Shown: one piece after another, positions 1-5,087 of the stretch
Layout: each line of letters starts with the position of its first letter
How positions within the stretch are numbered: position 1 is the first letter of the stretch
Origin: Planctomycetaceae bacterium
Lineage (GTDB): Bacteria; Planctomycetota; Planctomycetia; Pirellulales; Thermoguttaceae
Length of the DNA: 5,470 bases
Assembly: GCA_031282385.1 (NCBI GenBank)
Contig: JAITDV010000016.1
Location: 1 to 5,470, forward strand
Direction: 5' to 3'
Position numbers and translations under genes: made by a program
Notes under the pieces: model-generated
What the model saw: the letters and a program-made list of their open reading frames with translations, nothing else
Databases searched by the model: none
Told to the model about the DNA's origin: nothing

Positions 1-92
1 CGAATCGCAATAGCTGCTGTTACTTGACTGCGAATCTGACGGTACTTCAATTCAAGTTTCTGAATTTGATGCCGAGATAAGGTAAATTGCAT
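1..92 (-). CDS. Partial gene, possible transposase N-terminus (runs off left edge)
   Basis: An open frame starts at ATG (bases 92-90, minus strand) and stays open for 30 codons to the window edge. The product begins MQFTLSRHQIQKLELKYRQI and continues with RSQVTAAIAI. The Leu/Glu/Lys-rich amphipathic start followed by a second helix resembles the N-terminal helix-turn-helix region of IS630-like transposases, where a similar pattern precedes the first helix-turn-helix. This is a family impression from 30 residues, not a motif match; no catalytic residue is visible. No clear Shine-Dalgarno precedes the ATG. It diverges from the sulfate operon, so it is not part of it. It could equally be another DNA-binding protein or a decayed transposase fragment. 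Confidence 0.42.
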   Translation of the reverse strand, partial: MQFTLSRHQIQKLELKYRQIRSQVTAAIAI

Positions 93-529
93 TACACAAC
101 TAAAAATTTGTACTAAAAAAAAAAGATACTCAAAAAAACAACCCGCAAATAATAAAAAAATTAATTTCACTCGTCAAGAGGGATTTTAAAGTAGGAGCGG
201 CATCTCAATTACAATACAAAAAACAATCCACTGAATAGATACGTTTAATTATGTTGTTACAAGTCGGATTTCAGGAATCCAGCAACTGAATAGTGTTACA
301 AAATAACCATGATATTTAACGGGATGCCGTGAAATATCATAGAACAGTATATCGAACACTGTGGTTTTGTATCTGTTTTTTATTTGATTTATTTTGTTCA
401 ACTTGTTGTTTTATTGTTGGCATAGATATTGCAAATCTTGTTCAATGTCGCCATCAGGCGTAACTACAGTTATGTAACTATTCAGCGCAATTAAAAAATC
501 GGTGCAACCAAATTAGCAACGTGATACCA
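93..529. other. A/T-rich intergenic region without a supported gene
   Basis: No open frame of convincing length or composition is present on either strand. The stretch contains A-runs (113-122 and nearby), a T-rich block around 361-420, a strong hairpin at 309-340, and the motif ACTGAATAG at 230-238 and 285-293, with CTATTCAG inverted at 478-485. It separates the divergent gene at the left edge from sbp, so it probably holds the promoter or promoters of one or both. I could not identify a convincing -35/-10 pair. Confidence 0.6.
309..340. other. Strong isolated hairpin
   Basis: ATGATATTT (309-317) pairs perfectly with AAATATCAT (332-340). After one A/G mismatch, ACGG (319-322) pairs with CCGT (327-330), leaving a GATG tetraloop. 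That gives 13 base pairs with a single mismatch. No T-run follows on either strand, so it does not look like an intrinsic terminator. It could be an operator palindrome, an RNA structure in a leader, or a subterminal structure of a mobile element. The function is unknown. Confidence 0.5.
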
Positions 530-630
530 TATACTGTTCGTACAATAAATTGCGGGACTAAGAGCGTAAAGCCTGCTTTCCAATAGCTAAGCAGGCGGTG
601 ATAAACGAAATTTAATGTATGGACAGTTTA
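530..630 (+). repeat. MITE-like palindromic repeat, copy 1
   Basis: This copy, just upstream of sbp, best shows the element's architecture. The left end (530-554, starting TATACTGTTCG) and the inverted right end (630 back to 606, starting TAAACTGTCCA) match at 20 of 25 positions. In the centre, GCCTGCTT (571-578) pairs perfectly with AAGCAGGC (589-596) around a 10-nt loop. The body between left end and hairpin includes GACTAAGAGCGTAAA. Both ends carry TA, as expected if insertion duplicated a TA dinucleotide, but this is only suggestive. It has no coding capacity. The other copies are at 1796-1885 (inverted), 2903-3005 and 4985-5087. Confidence 0.85.
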
Positions 631-692
631 AAAGCCTGCTTCCGATAGGTAAGCAGGTGAAGGTAAAGAAAGTTTAAATCGCGAATAGTTTA
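631..692 (+). repeat. Partial tandem copy of the MITE-like repeat (right half)
   Basis: Directly after copy 1, the right half of the element occurs again without the left terminal repeat. GCCTGCTT (634-641) pairs with AAGCAGGT (651-658), the outermost pair being G-U. GAAGGTAAAG follows, exactly as in the copy at 2903-3005, and it ends in ATAGTTTA where other copies have ACAGTTTA. It may have arisen by unequal recombination or replication slippage between the hairpins. It lies immediately upstream of the sbp ribosome binding site, so it is probably transcribed in the sbp leader if the promoter lies further upstream. Confidence 0.72.
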
Positions 693-710
693 ACAGATTT
701 AACTCAAAAA

Positions 711-716
711 AAGGAG
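711..716 (+). promoter_or_regulatory. Ribosome binding site of sbp
   Basis: AAGGAG lies seven bases before the ATG at 724, a near-consensus Shine-Dalgarno at good spacing. It fixes the sbp start, and it is the strongest such site in the window, fitting a binding protein made in large amounts. Confidence 0.85.
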
Positions 717-723
717 AAATAAA

Positions 724-1779
724 ATGAACCGAAAAATTTTTACTGCATTTTTTGTAACAATAATTACATTGGTTACTGTTACAGTCAATGCTAAAGACTA
801 CGAACTGTTGAATGTTTCTTACGATCCGACTCGTGAGCTTTACGAACAGTTTAATAAGTCATTTGCTAAACAATACAAAGCCCAAACCGGTGATAACATC
901 AAAGTTAAACAATCACACGGCGGCAGTGGAAAACAAGCACGTGCTGTATTTGAAGGACTTGAAGCGGATGTAGTAACTCTTGCTCTTGCGTTTGATATTG
1001 ATAATATCGTCGAAAAGGGCAAATTGTTGTCTGTTGATTGGCAAAAGAAACTTCCTGATAACAGTACTCCATATACTTCAACAGTTGTGTTTCTTGTCCG
1101 CAAAGGCAATCCGAAAAATATCAAAACTTGGGATGATTTGATTAAACCTGGAGTTGAAGTGATTGCTGCGCATCCGAAGACTTCTGGGGTTGCGCGTTGG
1201 AGTTATCTTGCAGGTTGGGGATATATTCTTCAAAAAGAACTTGGAGACCTTAAAAAATTACATGATCCGGCTTATGCAAAAGAAGTAGAAGCAGCACAAA
1301 AGAAAGCGCAAGAATTTACCGCCGAACTTTATAAACATGTTCCTGTACTTGACTCCGGTGCACGCGGCTCAACTCAAACATTCGTTCAACGCGAAATCGG
1401 AGATGTATTGCTTAACTGGGAAAATGAAGCTTTCCTTGCAATAAGAGAATACGGTAAGAATAAGTATGAGATAGTTGTTCCGCCTGTAAGTATTCTTGCG
1501 GAACCTCCGGTAGCGGTTGTTGATAAAGTTGTTGATAGACGCGGTACACGCAAAGTTGCTGAAGCATATCTCAATTATCTCTACTCCGCAGAAGGTCAGG
1601 AAATTGCCGCAAAAAATTTCTATCGTCCGCGCAATAAAACGATTTTACAAAAATACTCTAACAACTTCGCCGATGTTAAACTGTTCACTATTGACGATGT
1701 ATTTGGAGGTTGGAAAAAAGCGCAAACAAAGCATTTTGCAGACGGCGGAATTTTTGATCAAATAAATGTACGAAAATAA
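724..1779 (+). CDS. sbp: Periplasmic sulfate-binding protein Sbp
   Basis: Sbp binds sulfate in the periplasm and delivers it to the CysTW channel. Residues 1-23 form a Sec signal peptide (NRK, then a hydrophobic core of about 17 residues, cleavage after VNA at 23) with no lipobox cysteine. The mature start LLNVSYDPTRELYEQFN (28-44) is the family hallmark. HGGSGKQ (65-71), TSGVAR (153-158), SGARGS (211-216) and WENEA (232-236) correspond to the sulfate-contacting segments of enterobacterial Sbp; by that mapping S68, S154, G155, V156, A213 and W232 are the ligand positions. HGGSGKQ and WENEA favour Sbp over the thiosulfate-binding paralogue CysP, which has HAGSSKQ and FESE there. A charged stretch at about 171-198 is longer than in E. 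coli Sbp and accounts for much of the extra length (351 against 329 residues). It is the first gene of the locus, separated from cysT by 290 bp. Confidence 0.96.
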   Translation: MNRKIFTAFFVTIITLVTVTVNAKDYELLNVSYDPTRELYEQFNKSFAKQYKAQTGDNIKVKQSHGGSGKQARAVFEGLEADVVTLALAFDIDNIVEKGKLLSVDWQKKLPDNSTPYTSTVVFLVRKGNPKNIKTWDDLIKPGVEVIAAHPKTSGVARWSYLAGWGYILQKELGDLKKLHDPAYAKEVEAAQKKAQEFTAELYKHVPVLDSGARGSTQTFVQREIGDVLLNWENEAFLAIREYGKNKYEIVVPPVSILAEPPVAVVDKVVDRRGTRKVAEAYLNYLYSAEGQEIAAKNFYRPRNKTILQKYSNNFADVKLFTIDDVFGGWKKAQTKHFADGGIFDQINVRK

Positions 1780-1795
1780 TTAAAACGTACTTTTC

Positions 1796-1885
1796 AAACT
1801 GTTCACACTTTAAATTGCCTTTACCGCCGCCTGCTTACAGGCTTTTACGCTCTTGAGTCACGCAATTTATTGTACGAGTAGTATA
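1796..1885 (-). repeat. MITE-like palindromic repeat, copy 2 (inverted, shortened hairpin)
   Basis: This copy is inverted relative to the other three and starts 16 bp after the sbp stop. Its + strand begins AAACTGTTCACAC and ends with TTTATTGTACGA and AGTATA, the complements of the element's right and left ends. The central hairpin has lost about a dozen bases of loop and inner stem, leaving GCCTG (1829-1833), loop CTTA, CAGGC (1838-1842). The two ends of this copy, and comparison of its right end with the left end of copy 1 (17 of 21 matching bases), support terminal inverted repeats. On the + strand TTTTA follows the hairpin, so it might act as a weak terminator for sbp. Confidence 0.82.
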
Positions 1886-1901
1886 ATATTACACCTCTGT
1901 G

Positions 1902-1963
1902 TTTTGTGTCTTTTGCAGATTTTATTTTCAAAATTTTTTAACGCAAAAGGCACAAAATTTTTT
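1902..1963 (+). terminator. Intrinsic-terminator-like hairpin between sbp and cysT
   Basis: TTTTGTGTCTTTTGC (1902-1916) pairs with GCAAAAGGCACAAAA (1943-1957) over 15 bp, all Watson-Crick except one T1909/G1950 wobble. Six T residues (1958-1963) follow directly. The 26-nt A/T-rich loop is longer than usual. The T-run lies on the sbp-downstream side, so it should act on + strand transcription. If partial, it would make sbp mRNA more abundant than cysTWA mRNA; if complete, cysTWA needs its own promoter. Confidence 0.72.
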
Positions 1964-1981
1964 GGGTATTAATTTTTTGAA

Positions 1982-2031
1982 TTAATTCTAGGTAGGCAAC
2001 TATTCCGACAAAATGTAACCTACCTAATTAA
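1982..2031 (+). promoter_or_regulatory. Stable hairpin in the cysT leader
   Basis: TTAATT (1982-1987) pairs with AATTAA (2026-2031), then CT (1988-1989) bulges out, then AGGTAGG (1990-1996) pairs with CCTACCT (2019-2025) around a 22-nt loop. No T-run follows, so it is not a second terminator. It lies 38 bp before the cysT start, placed for an operator, an mRNA-stabilising 5' structure or a leader RNA element. It does not match a riboswitch class I recognise. Confidence 0.5.
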
Positions 2032-2069
2032 ACTTCGACGAGGTTAGAGTATTTACAATTTTTTATCAG

Positions 2070-2894
2070 ATGAGAAAGCAAAGACATCATAACGTATTGC
2101 CTGGTTTTGGGCTGACATTTGGATTTACGACGGTTTATATTAGTTTACTTGTGTTGTTGCCGCTTTCGTTGTTAATATTGCGAACAACATCGTTGACATG
2201 GTCGGAGTTTATTAAAATAGTTACGGCGCCTCAAGTGGTTGCTTCTTACAGGTTGACGCTTGGAGCGTCGTTTCTTGCGGCGTTGATTAATGTGGTGTTT
2301 GGTTTTATTGTCGCGTGGTCATTAGTCCGTTACAAATTTCCATTCCGTCGTTTTCTCGATGCGATAGTGGATTTACCGTTTGCGATGCCTACAGCGGTTT
2401 CGGGAATTGCGTTGACGGCAGTTTGTGCGCCCAATGGTTGGATCGGCGGTATTACGTCTTCGTTTGGGGTCAAGATCGCATACACTCAACTTGGCGTACT
2501 TGTCGCGTTGACTTTTATTGGTTTGCCATTTGTCGTAAGAACATTGCAACCGACATTAGAAGATATTGACAAAGAAATCGAAGAAGCCGCCGAATCGCTC
2601 GGCGCAACAAAATTTCAAATATTCACACGAATAATTATTCCTTCACTGTTACCTTCACTTGCAACAGGTTTCACCCTTGCATTTGCTAGAGCAATCGGCG
2701 AATACGGCTCCGTGGTATTTATTTCAGGAAATATTTCTTACAAAACAGAAATTACGCCTTTGCTGATAGTTGCCAAACTCGAAGCATTCGATTACGCAGG
2801 AGCAACTGCTATTTCCGTTGTGCTGTTATTTGCCTCATTTCTCCTGATGTTAATAATAAATTCGTTACAATTTTACGGACAAAAATTCAGGTAA
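2070..2894 (+). CDS. cysT: Sulfate ABC transporter permease CysT (CysU)
   Basis: CysT is one of the two inner-membrane subunits forming the sulfate channel, paired with CysW and energised by CysA. Hydrophobic segments fall at about 13-37, 62-86, 103-120, 136-157, 195-215 and 243-265, the usual six-helix pattern. The cytoplasmic EAA loop that docks on the ATPase is EEAAESLGATKFQIFTRIII followed by P191, with the key residues E172-A173-A174, G178 and P191. VLPGFGL (9-15), PQVVASY (54-60), DLPFAMPTAV (101-110) and GEYGSVVFISGNI (210-222) are typical of CysT rather than CysW. Its 274 residues compare with 277 in E. coli. The ATG at 2070 is the only plausible start: no ATG, GTG or TTG lies between it and the upstream in-frame stop at 2025-2027. 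It has no good Shine-Dalgarno; the nearest purine-rich run, GAGGTTAGAG at 2040-2049, is about 20 bases away. Confidence 0.95.
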   Translation: MRKQRHHNVLPGFGLTFGFTTVYISLLVLLPLSLLILRTTSLTWSEFIKIVTAPQVVASYRLTLGASFLAALINVVFGFIVAWSLVRYKFPFRRFLDAIVDLPFAMPTAVSGIALTAVCAPNGWIGGITSSFGVKIAYTQLGVLVALTFIGLPFVVRTLQPTLEDIDKEIEEAAESLGATKFQIFTRIIIPSLLPSLATGFTLAFARAIGEYGSVVFISGNISYKTEITPLLIVAKLEAFDYAGATAISVVLLFASFLLMLIINSLQFYGQKFR

Positions 2895-2902
2895 CATGAC
2901 AA

Positions 2903-3005
2903 TATATTGCTCGTACAATAAATTGCCTGACTCAAGAGCGCAAGAATCTGCTTTCCGAGGAATAAGCAGGCGAAGGTAAAGGAAAATTCAAATGTGAACA
3001 GTTTA
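2903..3005 (+). repeat. MITE-like palindromic repeat, copy 3
   Basis: This copy fills most of the cysT-cysW gap, starting 8 bp after the cysT stop. It begins TATATTGCTCGTACAATAAA and ends GTGAACAGTTTA, with GACTCAAGAGCG in the body. The hairpin is CTGCTT (2948-2953) with AAGCAG (2964-2969) plus an outer T-G wobble. GAAGGTAAAG after the hairpin also occurs in the partial copy upstream of sbp. Similarity resumes beyond the right end: CGCGAAT (3024-3030) and the stretch 3036-3053 match 680-686 and 694-711 upstream of sbp, the second at 15 of 18 bases. The repeat may therefore be longer in some copies. Confidence 0.82.
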
Positions 3006-3083
3006 AAACTTCCTTATTTTATCCGCGAATTTTCACAAATTAAACACAAAAAACTTGTTATAAATTAATGAAAATTTTTTATT

Positions 3084-3896
3084 ATGAAAAATAAATTAAT
3101 ACCTGCAATTTTAATATTGCTTACATTTTTTTATCTTGGTTTGTTTCTTCTTTTGCCGCTTGGTGCAATATTTGTGGAGGCATTTCGCAAGGGTTTTGAG
3201 GTATATGTGAATAGTTTCATGGATGAACATGCGTGGTCGGCGATTAGGTTGACGTTATTAACGGCAGGTATTGCGGTGCCGTTGAATATGTTTTTTGGTG
3301 TAGCGGCGGCTTGGTGTATAACGAAGTTTGAGTTTCGCGGCAAGGGTATTTTGATTACGTTGATAGATTTACCGTTTGCGGTTTCGCCGGTAATTGCGGG
3401 TTTAATATTTGTTTTGATATTTGGTCAACAAACGTCATTTGGTGCGTGGTTGTTGTCTCATAATATCAAAGTGATATTTGCGGTACCGGGTCTCGTTCTT
3501 GCGACGGTATTTGTAACGTTTCCTTTTGTTGCCCGCGAACTTATTCCGCTTATGCAGGAACAAGGCAAAATAGAAGAAGAAGCGGCGGTATCACTTGGTG
3601 CCGGCGGTTGGGATATTTTTTGGCGAATTACGTTGCCGAATATAAAGTGGGGTTTATTGTACGGCGTAATTCTTTGCAATGCACGTGCGATGGGCGAATT
3701 TGGAGCGGTTAGTGTTGTTTCAGGTCATATTCGCGGCGAAACGAATACAATTCCGCTCTACATTCAAACAGTTTACGACGGTTATTCTGCCGGTTCATCG
3801 GCGTTTGCAATGGCGACATTGCTTGCTGCGCTTGCATTGGTTACGTTGGTAGTGAAAAGTATTATAGAATGGAAGGTGAAACATCGTGAGTGTTGA
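3084..3896 (+). CDS. cysW: Sulfate ABC transporter permease CysW
   Basis: CysW is the second channel-forming subunit of the sulfate importer. Hydrophobic segments lie at about 5-32, 55-78, 96-114, 129-150, 188-213 and 240-262. The EAA loop is EEEAAVSLGAGGWDIFWRIT then LP (184-185), with key residues E166-A167-A168, G172 and P185. DLPFAVSPVIAG (95-106), ARAMGEFGAVSVVSGHIRG (200-218) and IPLYIQTVYDGY (223-234) are characteristic of CysW and separate it from CysT. Its 270 residues are shorter than the 291 of E. coli, with a short C-terminal tail. No Shine-Dalgarno precedes the ATG; the leader is only A and T with few purine runs. An ATG at 3068 is out of frame and opens only eight codons. The last 11 bp overlap cysA, so the two are translationally coupled. 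Confidence 0.95.
   Translation: MKNKLIPAILILLTFFYLGLFLLLPLGAIFVEAFRKGFEVYVNSFMDEHAWSAIRLTLLTAGIAVPLNMFFGVAAAWCITKFEFRGKGILITLIDLPFAVSPVIAGLIFVLIFGQQTSFGAWLLSHNIKVIFAVPGLVLATVFVTFPFVARELIPLMQEQGKIEEEAAVSLGAGGWDIFWRITLPNIKWGLLYGVILCNARAMGEFGAVSVVSGHIRGETNTIPLYIQTVYDGYSAGSSAFAMATLLAALALVTLVVKSIIEWKVKHREC
3873..3879 (+). promoter_or_regulatory. Ribosome binding site of cysA
   Basis: AAGGTGA inside the end of cysW lies six bases before a GTG codon at 3886. It supports that GTG as the cysA start and a coupled 11-bp overlap with cysW. Confidence 0.7.
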
Positions 3897-4947
3897 AGTT
3901 AGAAATATAACTAAGCGATTTGGTAATTTTACGGCACTTGAAAATATAAATATGTTAGTGCCGGATGGTGATCTTGTTGCGTTGCTCGGTCCGTCCGGTT
4001 CGGGCAAGACAACATTGTTACGGATAATTGCGGGTCTCGAAAGTTTTGAACCTGTTGACGGCGCCGATATTTTATTCAAAGGCACAAGTGTTGTCGGCAA
4101 CCGGATCGCGGAACGCAGAGTTGGTTTTGTTTTTCAACATTATGCGCTTTTCCGGCATCATACAGTTTACGGCAACATTGCATTCGGATTAAAAGTACGA
4201 CACGGAAAAAACAGAATGCCGCGTAAAGAAATTCGGGAACGAGTGATGAATTTGATTCATCTTGTTCAACTTGACGGGTTGGAATCGCGTTATCCTGATC
4301 AACTTTCAGGCGGTCAACGTCAACGAGTTGCGTTAGCGCGTGCGTTGGCAATAGAGCCGCGTTTTTTATTGTTGGATGAGCCGTTTGGCGCGCTTGACGC
4401 AAGAGTACGGCAAAACTTGCGGCGATGGTTAAGGCGTATGCACGATGAGATAAAATTGACAAGTATTTTTGTAACTCATGATCAAGAGGAAGCATTGGAG
4501 TTGGCGGATCGTGTTGTTGTTATGAACAAAGGGCATGTTGAGCAAGAAGGAACGCCGACAGAAGTTTTCCATAATCCAAAAAATGCGTTTGTAATGGATT
4601 TCCTTGGCAACGTAAATTTATTTCACGGACGAATTGAGTCAGGGCGAATTTTATTTGACCAAACCGAGATTGTTACGAATGACAATAACCAAACAAGATT
4701 TTTTGTACGTCCGCATGAAATAGAACTGTTGCCTGAAAATATTGACAACGCTGGTTTACCTGCAAAAATCAGCCGTGTTCAACTTGCAGGTTCAATTGCA
4801 AAAATTGAATTGACGGACAACAACAATAAAGAAATTTTTGTTGAAATGTCGCACGATAAATATTCAGTGTATAAATTTCAAAACGGCGATTCCGTTTTCG
4901 TCTTGCCAAAAAATTCAATCGTGTTTCCAGAAGACTACAGCATTTAA
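3886..4947 (+). CDS. cysA: Sulfate ABC transporter ATP-binding protein CysA
   Basis: CysA is the cytoplasmic ATPase that powers sulfate import through CysTW. All nucleotide-binding motifs are intact: Walker A GPSGSGKT (35-42), Q-loop Q84 in VFQHY, signature LSGGQRQR (140-147), Walker B FLLLDEP with D164 and catalytic E165, D-loop ALDA (169-172) and switch histidine H198 in FVTHDQEEA. A C-terminal regulatory region of about 100 residues follows, with FFVRPHEIELL (272-282) marking the TOBE domain, as in CysA and MalK-type ATPases. Its 353 residues compare with 365 in E. coli. It starts with GTG, chosen because of the Shine-Dalgarno six bases upstream and because the family motif EVRNITKRFG follows at once. 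TOBE-bearing ATPases also serve molybdate or spermidine transporters, but the sbp-cysT-cysW context settles sulfate. Thiosulfate may be a further substrate if another binding protein exists elsewhere. Confidence 0.96.
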   Translation: MSVEVRNITKRFGNFTALENINMLVPDGDLVALLGPSGSGKTTLLRIIAGLESFEPVDGADILFKGTSVVGNRIAERRVGFVFQHYALFRHHTVYGNIAFGLKVRHGKNRMPRKEIRERVMNLIHLVQLDGLESRYPDQLSGGQRQRVALARALAIEPRFLLLDEPFGALDARVRQNLRRWLRRMHDEIKLTSIFVTHDQEEALELADRVVVMNKGHVEQEGTPTEVFHNPKNAFVMDFLGNVNLFHGRIESGRILFDQTEIVTNDNNQTRFFVRPHEIELLPENIDNAGLPAKISRVQLAGSIAKIELTDNNNKEIFVEMSHDKYSVYKFQNGDSVFVLPKNSIVFPEDYSI

Positions 4948-4984
4948 TTTGTGGAATGCAAATATCCGTATACCGCTACTACTT

Positions 4985-5087
4985 TACACTGATCGTACTA
5001 TAAATTGCACGACACAAGAATGTAAAAGTCTGTTTTACGATACCTAATCAGGCGGTGGTAAATGAGAATTAAAGAGTGAACAGTTTA
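4985..5087 (+). repeat. MITE-like palindromic repeat, copy 4
   Basis: This copy lies 37 bp after the cysA stop. It starts TACACTGATCGTACTATAAA and ends GAGTGAACAGTTTA, with GACACAAGAATGTAAAAG in the body. The hairpin has diverged most: GTCTG (5028-5032) with CAGGC (5049-5053), including a T-G wobble, then a T/T mismatch and two T-A pairs inside. About 13 of 21 positions still match between its two ends. No T-run follows, so I do not call it the operon terminator. No clear terminator for cysA was found. Confidence 0.8.

Noticed and set aside
251..289. A 12-codon open frame (MLLQVGFQESSN) as a leader peptide for sbp
   Set aside because: It has no ribosome binding site and no cysteine or methionine run, and lies over 400 bp from sbp.
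541..692. Two hairpin units in tandem considered as a CRISPR array
   Set aside because: There are only two similar units, no regular spacers and no cas genes; they are parts of the palindromic repeat family.
1768..1794. GTACG...CGTAC inverted repeat followed by TTTT over the sbp stop codon
   Set aside because: The stem is only 5 bp with a 13-nt A/T loop and encloses the stop codon. The hairpin at 1902-1963 is a far better terminator.
1882..1887. Perfect -10 hexamer TATAAT as a cysT promoter
   Set aside because: No -35-like hexamer lies at 16-18 bp spacing, it overlaps the end of repeat copy 2, and a transcript from it would run straight into the terminator hairpin.
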